Source: Nocardioides sp. (GTDB taxonomy: Bacteria; Actinomycetota; Actinomycetes; Propionibacteriales; Nocardioidaceae). From it: a DNA stretch of 64,000 nucleotides. The notes under the pieces were generated by a model, which had not been told where the DNA came from, made no database searches, and saw only the letters and a program-made list of their open reading frames with translations. The stretch's first letter is position 1. The number at the start of each line of letters is the position of its first letter. This document shows, in pieces, positions 16,288-25,347 of the stretch. The translations under genes were made by a program, and so were the position numbers. The stretch lies in NCBI RefSeq assembly GCF_030150155.1, contig NZ_JASLGR010000040.1:62001-126000 (forward strand). Reading direction: 5' to 3'.

Positions 16288-17679
16288 GTGCCGTTGAGCA
16301 CCTTCGATCTGTACTCGATCGGCATCGGACCGTCCTCGTCCCATACCGTCGGGCCGATGCGCGCGGCGAAGACCTTCGTCGACGGCCTCGCGGCCGACGG
16401 GCTGCTGGCCTCCACGGTGCGGATCAAGGCCGAGCTGTTCGGCTCCCTCGGCGCGACCGGCCACGGACACGGCTCCGAGGGCGCGGTGATGCTCGGACTG
16501 GAGGGCGAGGAGCCCGCCACCGTCGACATCGAGGCCTCCCGCGAACGGCTGGCAGCCATCCGCAGCGAGCACCGGATCGTGCTGGGCGGCACCCACCCGA
16601 TCGGCTTCCGGCCCGACGACGACCTGGTGCTCCACCGCCGCCGATCGCTGCCCGCACACCCGAACGGCATGACCTTCACGGCGTACGACGTCGACGGCAC
16701 GCTGCGCCACCGGACCTACTACTCCGTCGGCGGCGGGTTCGTCGTGGACGAGACCGCTGTCGGGGCCGACCGGGTGGTGGTCGACAGCACCGCGATCGCG
16801 TACCCCTTCACCACCGCGGCGGAGCTGATCGCGATCTGCGAGCGGACCGGGCTGGCGATCAGCGACGTGATGCTGGCCAACGAGCTCTCCTGGCGCAGCG
16901 AGGCCGAGGTCCGCGCGGGTCTGCTGGAGATCTGGCGGGTGATGCAGGAGTGCGTCGAGGCCGGCTGCGCCGCCTCCGGGGTGCTCCCCGGCGGACTCCA
17001 GGTCCCCCGGCGCGCGCCGGGGCTCTTCGCCGACCTCACCGCCCGCGCCGCGGCCGCCGACGCCGGTGCCGGGCAGCGCGACCCGCTGGAGCTGATCGAC
17101 TGGGTCAACCTCTTCGCGCTGGCGGTCAACGAGGAGAACGCCTCGGGCGGACGGGTCGTCACCGCCCCGACCAACGGCGCTGCCGGGATCATCCCGGCGG
17201 TGCTGCATTTCTACACCCGCTTCGTCCCCGGCGCCGATGACGACGGGGTGGTCAGGTTCCTCCTCACCGCGGCCGGGATCGGGATCCTGTTCAAGGAGAA
17301 CGCCTCCATCTCGGGGGCCGAGGTGGGCTGTCAGGGCGAGGTCGGCTCGGCCTGCGCGATGGCGGCCGGGGCACTGTGCGAGGTGCTCGGCGGCACCCCG
17401 GCGCAGGTGGAGAACGCCGCCGAGGTCGGGATCGAGCACAACCTCGGCCTGACCTGCGACCCGGTCGGCGGCCTGGTGCAGATCCCCTGCATCGAGCGCA
17501 ACGCGATCGCCTCGGTGAAGGCGATCAACGCGGCCCGGCTGGCGATCAACGGCACCGGCGCGCACAAGGTCTCCCTGGACCGCGCGATCACGACCATGCG
17601 CGAGACCGGGCGCGACATGCACATCAAGTACAAGGAGACCTCGCGCGGCGGCCTGGCCGTCAACGTGATCGAGTGCTGA
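16288..17679 (+). CDS. sdaA: L-serine dehydratase (single-chain, iron-sulfur type)
   Basis: Converts L-serine to pyruvate and ammonia with a [4Fe-4S] cluster, 463 aa, the length of the fused alpha-beta enzyme. The N-terminal beta domain shows SIGIGPSSSHTVGPMRAA and the alpha domain TAPTNGAAGIIPAVL. Cluster cysteines are in GCQGEVGSAC, LTCDPVGGLVQIPC. Start GTG 16288 is fixed by GGAGGT eight bases upstream; the open frame to 16216 is proline/arginine-rich and not conserved-looking. Divergent from the copper operon. Confidence 0.95.
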   Translation: MPLSTFDLYSIGIGPSSSHTVGPMRAAKTFVDGLAADGLLASTVRIKAELFGSLGATGHGHGSEGAVMLGLEGEEPATVDIEASRERLAAIRSEHRIVLGGTHPIGFRPDDDLVLHRRRSLPAHPNGMTFTAYDVDGTLRHRTYYSVGGGFVVDETAVGADRVVVDSTAIAYPFTTAAELIAICERTGLAISDVMLANELSWRSEAEVRAGLLEIWRVMQECVEAGCAASGVLPGGLQVPRRAPGLFADLTARAAAADAGAGQRDPLELIDWVNLFALAVNEENASGGRVVTAPTNGAAGIIPAVLHFYTRFVPGADDDGVVRFLLTAAGIGILFKENASISGAEVGCQGEVGSACAMAAGALCEVLGGTPAQVENAAEVGIEHNLGLTCDPVGGLVQIPCIERNAIASVKAINAARLAINGTGAHKVSLDRAITTMRETGRDMHIKYKETSRGGLAVNVIEC

Positions 17680-17746
17680 CCCGGTCGCTCTCCTCCCGGT
17701 ATGTTCTCGATGGAATCACCTGATCTACTCGACAGTTAGGCCTGAC

Positions 17747-18799
17747 ATGACGCGTCCGCTGCGCAGCCTCGGCTTCCTCACGCTCGGCCTCTTCGACCCC
17801 GCCGATCCGGCCCAGGGCCACGAGGAGCTGCTCCAGATCATCGAGCTGGGCGAGGAGCTCGGCTTCGATTCGGCCTGGCTGCGACACCGCCACCTGCAGT
17901 ACGGCGTCTCCTCGCCGGTCGCGATCATGGCCGCCGCCACCCAGCGCACCAAGCGGATCCAGCTCGGCACCGCCGTCACACCGCTCGGCGCGGAGAACCC
18001 GTTCCGCCTGGCCGAGGACCTCGCCACCGTCGACCTGCTCAGCTCCCTGGGCACCGCCGAGGGCCGCGGCCGGATCAACCCGGGCTTCTCGGTCGGACCG
18101 CCGATGAACTACGACCGGTACAAGGAGGCGCTCTATCCCGGCACCGCCGACGCCGAGGAGCTCGGCTACCCGCGCCTGGAGCGGTTCTTGGCCTACGTCT
18201 CCGGGGAGCCGGTCTCCGACTTCGAGGGCACGGTCGGGATCGAGACCTTCGACCGCCGCATCCAGCCCCAGTCCCCCGGCCTGGCCGCGCGCACCTGGTA
18301 CGGCGCCGGGTCACTGCGCAGCGCCGGCTGGGCGGGCGAGCACGGACTCAACCTGCTCTGCTCCAGCGTGGTCCGCACCGAGGACGACTTCGTCCCGGGG
18401 CGTCCCGACGGCGCCGAGTTCGCCCGGATCCAGCGTGCCCAGATCGACCTGTACCGCTCCGTCCATCCGGCCGGCGAGAGCGCCCGCGTCTCCCAGGGCC
18501 TGGTCGTGATCCCGACGGACTCCGCCACCCCGGACCAGATCGCCCGCTACACGGCGTACCGACAGGGGCGGCTGGAGCGCACCCGCAGCCCGCAGGGACC
18601 GGGGCTGCTCTTCGCACCGGACCTGATCGGCACCAGCGCCGAGATCGCCGACCAGCTACGCGCGCACGCCGGCTTCCAGGCGGTCGACGAGGTGGTCTTC
18701 GCGCTGCCGTTCACGTTCGCCCATGCCGACTACGTGCAGATCCTGACCGACATGGCGACCCGGCTCGGGCCGGAGCTGGGCTGGTCACGTCAGGCCTGA
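17747..18799 (+). CDS. LLM-class (luciferase-like) flavin-dependent oxidoreductase
   Basis: Predicted FMN/F420-type TIM-barrel monooxygenase of 350 aa. The bacterial luciferase pattern is visible: SLGFLTLGLFDPADPAQG, an early LGEELGFDSAWLRHRH, the strand IQLGTAVTPLGAENPFRLAE and EGRGRINPGFSVGPP. Compared with typical members the substrate region around 150-200 is longer. Start ATG 17747. It stands alone 67 bp after sdaA, so it may share its transcript; substrate unknown. Confidence 0.85.
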   Translation: MTRPLRSLGFLTLGLFDPADPAQGHEELLQIIELGEELGFDSAWLRHRHLQYGVSSPVAIMAAATQRTKRIQLGTAVTPLGAENPFRLAEDLATVDLLSSLGTAEGRGRINPGFSVGPPMNYDRYKEALYPGTADAEELGYPRLERFLAYVSGEPVSDFEGTVGIETFDRRIQPQSPGLAARTWYGAGSLRSAGWAGEHGLNLLCSSVVRTEDDFVPGRPDGAEFARIQRAQIDLYRSVHPAGESARVSQGLVVIPTDSATPDQIARYTAYRQGRLERTRSPQGPGLLFAPDLIGTSAEIADQLRAHAGFQAVDEVVFALPFTFAHADYVQILTDMATRLGPELGWSRQA

Positions 18800-18821
18800 A
18801 CCGCCAGGCCCGACGCCGGCC

Positions 18822-19850
18822 TCAGGCGAACTCGACCTCGTCGAACGTCGTGGTGGTGAAGCGGACCGCAACCGAGACCGTCTCCCCGACCTCGGGGACC
18901 CGCGCGCCGGCCGGCAGGTGCAGCATCGAGGCCTGCATGTGCGGCGGCTCGGCGAACTCGAGCTGACGGCCGTCCAGGGAGAACGGCGAGCGCAGCGTGC
19001 CGCTCGCCTCGATCAGCCCCTTGGCCACGACCGAGAGCCGGCCACGCGGCGAGGTGTCACCCGAGGGGCCCGAGAGACCCAGGCCGTGCGCGGTGCCCCC
19101 GCTGACCACGAGCAGCGACCCCGACAGGCCGTGCTGGCCGCGGTAGCCGAACGCCTCACCGCGGGCGATCGGGTGCACGTCCTGCACGATCGCCGACACT
19201 GTCAGCGCCCCACGGTCGCCGAGCCACAGCCCGGTGCCGATCCGCGGCCTGAAGGTCACGTCGGGGTACAGCCCGCGCAGCCGCTCCAACTCGTCGGCAC
19301 TCAGGTGCGAGACCCAGACCGTGCTCAGGCCCGCGCCGATCACGTCGTCGAGCAGGCGGCGTGCCTCCGCGGCGTTGCCGCCCTGCATCGGCAGGTGGAT
19401 CGTGACGCCCTCGACCCGTGCCCGGTGCGCGGCGCGACCGGCGACGGCCCACAGGTCGGCCGCCGACATCCCGTGGCGACGCATCGACGTCATCCGCTCC
19501 AGCACCACGCGGGCACCCGGCTCGACGGCGAGCAGTGCATCGAGGTCCTCGGGGCGCGACACGGTGTGGATCACGCGTCGGGCGTACGCCGGGTCGACGG
19601 CACCGTTCCAGGCTCGCCACGGGGTGAGCACGACCAGGTCGCCGGAGAACCGCGACGCCACCGCACCCAGCTCGGCGTAGGTGCCCACAGCGAGGGTGTC
19701 GGCCCCGAGCCACTGTGCCCGGCGGGCCAGGGCGCCCAGGCCGAGGCCGTAGCCGTTGCCCTTGGCGACCGGGACGATCCCCGGAGTGGCCACGGCGACG
19801 GCACGCAGGTGGGCGCGCCAGCGGTCACCGGCGATGGTGAGCTTCAGCAT
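18822..19850 (-). CDS. Alanine racemase-like PLP enzyme
   Basis: Fold-type III PLP enzyme of 342 aa, slightly shorter than classical Alr (about 370). The PLP lysine is in VPVAKGNGYGLG near residue 30, RMTSMRRHGMS follows the barrel, and GEAFGYRGQHG corresponds to the catalytic tyrosine region of the C-terminal domain. Start ATG 19850, only 7 bp after the femX-like stop, so they are cotranscribed. Pairing with a Fem transferase and lying beside a penicillin-binding protein suggest it supplies a D-amino acid for peptidoglycan, but substrate is inferred and this may not be the cell's main alanine racemase. Confidence 0.8.
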   Translation of the reverse strand: MLKLTIAGDRWRAHLRAVAVATPGIVPVAKGNGYGLGLGALARRAQWLGADTLAVGTYAELGAVASRFSGDLVVLTPWRAWNGAVDPAYARRVIHTVSRPEDLDALLAVEPGARVVLERMTSMRRHGMSAADLWAVAGRAAHRARVEGVTIHLPMQGGNAAEARRLLDDVIGAGLSTVWVSHLSADELERLRGLYPDVTFRPRIGTGLWLGDRGALTVSAIVQDVHPIARGEAFGYRGQHGLSGSLLVVSGGTAHGLGLSGPSGDTSPRGRLSVVAKGLIEASGTLRSPFSLDGRQLEFAEPPHMQASMLHLPAGARVPEVGETVSVAVRFTTTTFDEVEFA

Positions 19851-19857
19851 CGACCCC

Positions 19858-20988
19858 TCACCGGCCCCGTCGCGCCATGTACAGGGTGAACGCGCGGTAG
19901 AGCAGCGGCTTGAGCGGCTTGTCCCACTCGCCGGCGTACTCGACGGCCTGGCCACCGGTGCCGACCTTGAACTGGATCAGGCCGACGTGGGAGTCGGCGG
20001 CGTCCAGGGTCGGGGTGATCCCGCGCAGGTCGTAGACCTCGCAGCCCGCCGCCAGCGCGTCGCGGATCATCGCCCACTGCAGTGCGTTGGAGCCGCGGAC
20101 GTCGCGCTTCTCGGTGGTCGAGGCGCCGTAGGAGTACCAGGCGTGCACGCCGACGCGGACCAGGATCGTGGAGGCGACCAGGTCGCCCTGGTGGCGCGCC
20201 ACGAAGAGGCTGATCCGGTCGGGCTCCTCGGCGGCCAGGGCGGTGAACATGGTGCGGAAGTACGACAGCGGCCGCGGCGTGAAGTGGTCACGTTCGGCGG
20301 TCTCGGCGTAGACCGTGTGGAAGGCGGCCAGCTGCTCGTCGGACGGCACGCCGCGGACGATCTCGACCTCGACGCCCTCCTTGTCGGCACGCTTGATGTT
20401 GCGCCGCCAGAGCTGGTTCATCCCCCTGAGGACGTCGGCCTCGGTCTTGCCCGCCAGCGGGATCTCGTAGGTGTACTGCGGCTGCCCGGCCCCGAACCCG
20501 TCCTCGGGGGACTGCAGGATCCAGCCGGCCTCGCGCAGCTGGGAGACCACCCGCGCGCCCTCGGCGTACCGCTGCGTCGGGGGCAGCTGGGTGAGCCGTC
20601 CGATGGTCTCGTCGGCCACGCCCTCCTTGACCGTGGCGGCGTCCCAGGTCGCGGTCCGCACCGGCGGACCGAGCCGGATCGCGAAGGCCCCGTTCCTCTT
20701 CAGGTACGCCGCCAGCGGGTCGAGCCACGTCGCGACGTCGCCCGACCAGTCGATCGAGGGCCCCTCGGGCAGGTAGGCCAGGGTGGCTCGCTTGAGCTTC
20801 GGCACGGGTCGGTGCAGCACCAGACCGGCACCGACGAGCGCGTCGCCGTCGAACCAGCCGACCGACTCCGAACGCCACTCGGTCTTGACCTTCGCCCACG
20901 CCGGAGTCTGCAGGAAGCTGACCGATCCCTGCCCTCTCACGTAGCCAAGGTGGTCCTCGGTGGAGATGCGTCGCACGGTCAGAGTCAC
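19858..20988 (-). CDS. FemABX-family peptidoglycan aminoacyltransferase
   Basis: 376 aa with two GNAT-like subdomains, as in FemX/FemA enzymes that add amino acids from aminoacyl-tRNA to lipid II or peptidoglycan. Visible family elements are SVSFLQTPAWAKVKTEWRSE near the start, YTYEIPLAGKTEADVLRGMN, the basic stretch WRRNIKRADKEGVEVE, and YDLRGITPTLDAADSHVGLI near the end followed by FKVGTGG. Start GTG 20988 with TAAGGT seven bases upstream is a possible leaderless start; upstream frame sequence overlaps the GT87-like gene. Next gene is the alanine-racemase-like enzyme. Confidence 0.88.
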   Translation of the reverse strand: MTLTVRRISTEDHLGYVRGQGSVSFLQTPAWAKVKTEWRSESVGWFDGDALVGAGLVLHRPVPKLKRATLAYLPEGPSIDWSGDVATWLDPLAAYLKRNGAFAIRLGPPVRTATWDAATVKEGVADETIGRLTQLPPTQRYAEGARVVSQLREAGWILQSPEDGFGAGQPQYTYEIPLAGKTEADVLRGMNQLWRRNIKRADKEGVEVEIVRGVPSDEQLAAFHTVYAETAERDHFTPRPLSYFRTMFTALAAEEPDRISLFVARHQGDLVASTILVRVGVHAWYSYGASTTEKRDVRGSNALQWAMIRDALAAGCEVYDLRGITPTLDAADSHVGLIQFKVGTGGQAVEYAGEWDKPLKPLLYRAFTLYMARRGR

Positions 20989-20998
20989 GCGACCGACC

Positions 20999-22351
20999 TT
21001 AAACCTGGGTCCGCGCGGGGGCCATTTCCCTAGGCTCGGCGAGCGGCTCAGGCGCACGCCGCGCGGGCCACCAGGACCGCACGATGCGGCTGACCAGCCA
21101 CAGCTCGCCGACCACCCTGACACCGATCCCGATCCAGTAGAACGGCTGCTTGTCGCCGCCCCCGGCGTTGAGGAACCCGCCGAGGTACCACCAGCAGCAC
21201 GCGAAGAAGACGAACTCGCACGCCTGCCACCAGACCTGGTCGCGCAGCCGGGGCCGGGCGATCACTGCCAGCGGCAGCAGCCAGAGCACGTACTGCGGCG
21301 AGTAGACCTTGTTCACGATCAGGAAGCCGGCGACGATCACGAAGCCGAGCTCGGCGAAGGACGGCGTACGCCGGGCGGCGAGACCGACAGCGAGCGTCAG
21401 GCCGCACCAGGCACCGAAGAGGAGCCAGGACCAAACGTTGATGGTGTGCGGGGTGAAGACGTGGCCGGTGGCCTGCTGCGCGACCAGCCAGAGCGAGCCC
21501 AGGTCGGCGCCGCGGCCGGAGTTGAAGGTCCAGAAGACGTTCCACTCGGCGTAGCCGCTGAGCATCGCCGGTGCGTTGACCAGCAGCCAGGTGATCACCG
21601 CAGCGGCGGTGGCGGTGACGAAGGCGGGGATCTGGCGCCGCCGCAGGCAGATCACCAGCAGCGCGCCGAGCAGGAAGAGCGGGTAGAGCTTGACCGCGGT
21701 GCCCAGCCCGATCGCGATGCCGGTCCAGCCGGGCTGACCGCGCGACCAGGAGAAGAGCGCACCGGCGACGCAGGCCACGGCGAGCATGTCCCAGTTCACC
21801 AGGCCGGTGAAGAGCAGCATCGGCGAGGCGGCGAACGCCAGCGTCTCCCAGGGCCGCAGCTGGGGCCGCTCGCCGGGTCGGCGGTGCCGGATCATGGCGA
21901 GCAGCCAGGTCGAGGCCAGGGCGAGCAGGCCGAAGCCCACGGCGTTGACCGCGACGTAGAGCACGATCTCGCGGTGCACCGAGGGCATCCCCCAGAGCTG
22001 GTCGACGCTGGCGGCGTAGCGCTCGTCGAGGTCGGGCGAGCCCGCGATGATGTGGGTCACCCAGGCGGTGCCCCAGGCCCAGTAGGCGATCCCGACCGGG
22101 TACTCCATCACCTCGTAGCGCTGCCGCGTCTGAGCGTCGTCGCTGTAGGGCCAGGAGAGCTCGGCCAGGCCCCGTGCGGTGTACAGGTAGGGCAGGTCGG
22201 AGTAGCACATCTGGACGTACCGGCTCTCGCCGTTCTCCCAGGTCTGCGACGCACAGCCGCCCTTCTGCACCATCCCGAGGGCGAAGGTCACCGCCGTGAC
22301 GAGCAGCAGCACCCGCAGCGGCGACCACCAGGCCCGGCCCTCGTGCTTCAT
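20999..22351 (-). CDS. GT87-like polyprenyl-phosphate-dependent mannosyltransferase
   Basis: Multi-span membrane protein of 450 aa with 10 or more hydrophobic helices; the GT-C-type glycosyltransferase 87 family includes PimE and related mannosyltransferases using polyprenyl-phosphate sugars. The acidic residue pair in the first periplasmic loop (YSDDAQTRQRYEVMEYP) and AVKLYPLFLLGALLV followed by YSPQYVLWLLPL match family patterns. Start ATG 22351, 7 bp after the penicillin-binding protein stop. The same ponA-GT87 order occurs beside ino1 in mycobacteria (family knowledge). Probably acts on lipoglycans or another envelope glycan. Confidence 0.85.
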   Translation of the reverse strand: MKHEGRAWWSPLRVLLLVTAVTFALGMVQKGGCASQTWENGESRYVQMCYSDLPYLYTARGLAELSWPYSDDAQTRQRYEVMEYPVGIAYWAWGTAWVTHIIAGSPDLDERYAASVDQLWGMPSVHREIVLYVAVNAVGFGLLALASTWLLAMIRHRRPGERPQLRPWETLAFAASPMLLFTGLVNWDMLAVACVAGALFSWSRGQPGWTGIAIGLGTAVKLYPLFLLGALLVICLRRRQIPAFVTATAAAVITWLLVNAPAMLSGYAEWNVFWTFNSGRGADLGSLWLVAQQATGHVFTPHTINVWSWLLFGAWCGLTLAVGLAARRTPSFAELGFVIVAGFLIVNKVYSPQYVLWLLPLAVIARPRLRDQVWWQACEFVFFACCWWYLGGFLNAGGGDKQPFYWIGIGVRVVGELWLVSRIVRSWWPARRAPEPLAEPREMAPARTQV

Positions 22352-22358
22352 CACTGCC

Positions 22359-24665
22359 TCAGGAGGTGGAGCGCTGACCCGCGGCCCCGTTGCCACAGGG
22401 CAGCTGACCACAGTTCGAGGCCTGGGCCGTCGGCGACGTCACCGGTGGCGTCGTGGCCGGAGCCGTGGTCTCCGGCGGCGCGGTGGTCGCCGGCGGTGCG
22501 GTGGACGGGGCTGCGGTGGTCGACGGCGCTGCCGGGGCCGAGGAGCTGGCCTTCTTCGAGGGCTTGTCCTTCTTCGGCGCCGCGGCCTTCGTGGTCGGTG
22601 TGGCCAGGCTGGCCTCGTGACCGTGCGTGGGCGGCGTACCGGTGAGCCAGGCAGCGGCCGGGAACGGGATCACCTCGGTGCCGGTCAGGTCGGCCTGCAT
22701 CACCGAGAGCCAGGTGCGGGTCGGGTAGTCGGCACCGAAGTACGACGGCATCCAGCCGTCGATCTGCTCGCGACCGTTGCCGCGGACGTACATCACCGCG
22801 GTGGACAGCTGCGGGGTGTAGCCGACGAACCAGGCCGAGGAGACGTGGTCGTTGCCGTTGGTCGCGGTGCCGGTCTTGCCGGCCGCCGGGCGACCCAGGG
22901 CACGGGCCTTCTGCCCGGTACCGGAGTTGACCACCTGCTGGAGGGCGTACGACGTGTCGGCCGCGACCTCCTCGCTGATCGCCTGGCTGGTGTTGTTCTT
23001 CCACTGGTAGCGCACCACGCCGTTGCGGTCGACGACCTTGGTGATGACGTGCACGTCGGCGCGCTTGCCGCCGGCCGCGATGGTGCCGTAGGCGTTGGCC
23101 AGGTTGATCGGGCTGACCTGCGCCTTGCCCAGCGAGATCAGGGTGTCCTTGGGGTAGAAGTCCTTGGTGGTGGACGGGATGCCGGGATTCTTCTGCTGCG
23201 CGGTCTCGCCGGGGATGCCCATCGCGGTGGCGGTGTCGTACATCGCCTTCGGACCGTTGTCCATCGACTGGGTCATGTCGATGAAGGCGGTGTTGACCGA
23301 CTGCTCCATCGCCTTGATCGAGGTGATGTGGGAGCCGTAGCTGGTGCCGCTGCCCGAGCCCTCGTTCTGCACCGTGAGGGTGGAGCCGGGGAAGCGGTAC
23401 GGCGACATGCCGTCCCACGTGGACTTGAGCGAGAAGCCCTGCTTGAGCGCCGCAGCGAGGGTGAAGGCCTTCATCGTGGAGCCGGCCATGCCGCCCTGCT
23501 CAGCCCAGTTCAGCTCGGACTTGAGGAAGTCCTGGCCGCCGTAGAAGCCGACCAGCGCACCGGTGCCGGGCACCACGGAGGCGACACCGACGTGGAGCTG
23601 CTTGTCGGTGATCTTGGAGCCGTCCTGCGCGGTGGTCGGCACGTTGGCCTTGACCGCGTCCTGGGCGGCGGCCATCGCCTGCTTGGTGAAGGTGGTGGTG
23701 ACGCGCAGGCCACCGCCGGTGATCTCCTGGTCGGAGAAGCCGAGCTTGTTCAGCTCCGACTCGACCAGGTTGAGCATGAAGCCCTTCTGGCCACCCTTGG
23801 CCGAGGACTGCTTCTGCTTGGGGAACTTAGGCAGCGCCGCGGAGGCCTTGGCACCCTCGGTGTCGGTGATGTTGCCGGCCTGGACCATGCCGTTGATCAC
23901 GTAGCGATAGCGAGCCAGCAGGGTCTTGTTCACTCCGGCGTCGCCGGTCCGGCTGGGCTCCATCGCGGTCGGGTTGTTGAGCACCGACGCGAGTACGGCG
24001 CACTGCTGCACGTTCAGGTCGTGCGCGGGCTTGTCGAAGAACGCCTTCGACGCGGCCTGGATGCCGTAGGCACCACGGCCGAAGTAGATGGTGTTGAGGT
24101 AGCCCTCGAGGATCTCCTGCTTGCTCTTGGAGCGCTGCAGCTTCAGGGAGAGGATCGCTTCCTTGATCTTCCGCTTGTAGGTGCGCTCCTGGTTCAGATA
24201 CAGGATCTTCACGTACTGCTGGGTGATCGTGGAGGCACCGCCGGTGATCTGGCCGGACTGGGCGTTGGAGAACGCCGCCCGCAGGATCCCCTTGGGGTCG
24301 ATGCCCTTGTCGGTCCAGAACGAGCGGTTCTCCGCGGCGACCACTGCCTGCTTGATGCACTCGGGCATCTGCTGGTACGAGATCGACTCGCGGTTCTGCT
24401 GCGCGAACTGGCCGACCTCGGCCTTGCCGCCCGCGTAGTAGACGAACGTGGTCTGCGTCTGGAACGCCTCGTTGGGGTTCGGGATGGAGGTGCGCTGGTA
24501 GATGATCACGCCCACCACGACGAGCAGCACGAAGAGCGACAGCGCGCTGATCACTCCCCACTTGAGGATCCGCAGGGTCCATCCGCGGACGCCCAACGGC
24601 TTCTTGGGTGCCTTGCTGCGCCGCACCGGCGCCTTCTTCTTGGGCACCGCCCTGTTCCCACTCAC
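22359..24665 (-). CDS. Bifunctional class A penicillin-binding protein
   Basis: Peptidoglycan glycosyltransferase/transpeptidase, 768 aa, anchored by one TM (about 33-57, GVISALSLFVLLVVVGVIIY). The GT51 domain shows AAENRSFWTDKGIDPKG and GGASTITQQYVK, the family's catalytic Glu motifs. In the transpeptidase domain AGSTMKAFTLA holds the SxxK serine, SVNTAF the SxN motif and AGKTGTA the KTG motif. A proline/threonine/alanine-rich tail ends NCGQLPCGNG with two cysteines. Start GTG 24665 is preferred because TACTCT lies eight bases upstream (leaderless); GTG 24647 is an alternative. PonA1-like by synteny with ino1 and padR. Confidence 0.95.
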   Translation of the reverse strand: MSGNRAVPKKKAPVRRSKAPKKPLGVRGWTLRILKWGVISALSLFVLLVVVGVIIYQRTSIPNPNEAFQTQTTFVYYAGGKAEVGQFAQQNRESISYQQMPECIKQAVVAAENRSFWTDKGIDPKGILRAAFSNAQSGQITGGASTITQQYVKILYLNQERTYKRKIKEAILSLKLQRSKSKQEILEGYLNTIYFGRGAYGIQAASKAFFDKPAHDLNVQQCAVLASVLNNPTAMEPSRTGDAGVNKTLLARYRYVINGMVQAGNITDTEGAKASAALPKFPKQKQSSAKGGQKGFMLNLVESELNKLGFSDQEITGGGLRVTTTFTKQAMAAAQDAVKANVPTTAQDGSKITDKQLHVGVASVVPGTGALVGFYGGQDFLKSELNWAEQGGMAGSTMKAFTLAAALKQGFSLKSTWDGMSPYRFPGSTLTVQNEGSGSGTSYGSHITSIKAMEQSVNTAFIDMTQSMDNGPKAMYDTATAMGIPGETAQQKNPGIPSTTKDFYPKDTLISLGKAQVSPINLANAYGTIAAGGKRADVHVITKVVDRNGVVRYQWKNNTSQAISEEVAADTSYALQQVVNSGTGQKARALGRPAAGKTGTATNGNDHVSSAWFVGYTPQLSTAVMYVRGNGREQIDGWMPSYFGADYPTRTWLSVMQADLTGTEVIPFPAAAWLTGTPPTHGHEASLATPTTKAAAPKKDKPSKKASSSAPAAPSTTAAPSTAPPATTAPPETTAPATTPPVTSPTAQASNCGQLPCGNGAAGQRSTS

Positions 24666-24761
24666 AGAGGAAGAGAGTACGCACTCGGCCTCAGCGCGCC
24701 TGAACTCACGCTCAGACTGCGCGATGCAAACTCGCGATGTGTCGGTGATTCGCAACAGCGA

Positions 24762-24782
24762 GATATATCGCTACGATGTATC
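24762..24782 (+). promoter_or_regulatory. PadR-type operator overlapping a leaderless padR promoter
   Basis: GATATATCG (24762-24770), CTA, CGATGTATC (24774-24782) form a 9-3-9 inverted repeat with one mismatch. Inside it TACGAT (24772-24777) is a -10 element exactly six bases before the padR ATG. Binding of PadR here would occlude its own -10, implying autorepression of padR-ino1. Confidence 0.7.
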
Positions 24783-24783
24783 C

Positions 24784-25347
24784 ATGGCACGCCGCGCAGA
24801 GACCATCGAGCTCGCAGTCCTCGGACTGCTGCACGAGGGACCCATGCACGGCTACGAGCTGCGCAAGCGGCTCAACCTCATGCTCGGCTGGGGCCGGGTG
24901 CTCTCCTACGGATCGCTCTACCCCACCCTGAAGAAGATGCTTCGAGCTGCTCTCATCGAAGAGGAGACGACCACGGTCACGCCGGTCACCCGGCGTCCCA
25001 GGATCGTCTACAAGGTGACCGACGCCGGTCACCGTGAGTTCGAGCGGCTGATGTCGGAGGTCGGTCCCACCGCGTGGGAGGACGACAACTTCGACATCCG
25101 CTTCGCCTTCTTCGGTCGCACGGACATGGAGATCCGGCTGCGCGTCCTCGAGGGACGTCGTACTCGCCTCCAGGAGCGGCTCGACCGGGTCCAGCGTGAG
25201 CTGTCCATGACACAGAAAGAGGTCGACCAGTACGCCGCCGAGCTGCAACGGCACGGCGTCGAGCAGGTCGAGCGGGAAGTCCTGTGGCTTTCCGGCCTCA
25301 TCAATGCCGAGCGGAATTCGCCGGCTACCTCTAGGAAGGAGCCCTGA
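24784..25347 (+). CDS. PadR-family transcriptional regulator
   Basis: 187-aa regulator. The winged helix (about 5-90) reads ELAVLGLLHEGPMHGYELRK, then LSYGSLYPTLKKMLRAALIE, the PadR N-terminal signature; a helical dimerisation domain (about 100-180) follows. Start ATG 24784 overlaps the palindromic operator's edge. Its stop overlaps the ino1 start (TGATG), so both are translationally coupled. The padR-ino1 pair is conserved in mycobacteria, where this regulator is thought to control inositol synthesis; effector unknown. Confidence 0.92.
   Translation: MARRAETIELAVLGLLHEGPMHGYELRKRLNLMLGWGRVLSYGSLYPTLKKMLRAALIEEETTTVTPVTRRPRIVYKVTDAGHREFERLMSEVGPTAWEDDNFDIRFAFFGRTDMEIRLRVLEGRRTRLQERLDRVQRELSMTQKEVDQYAAELQRHGVEQVEREVLWLSGLINAERNSPATSRKEP

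Noticed and set aside
22296..25037. 913-codon open frame on the plus strand
   Set aside because: Antisense of the penicillin-binding protein; repetitive G/R/V/L composition and no domains.
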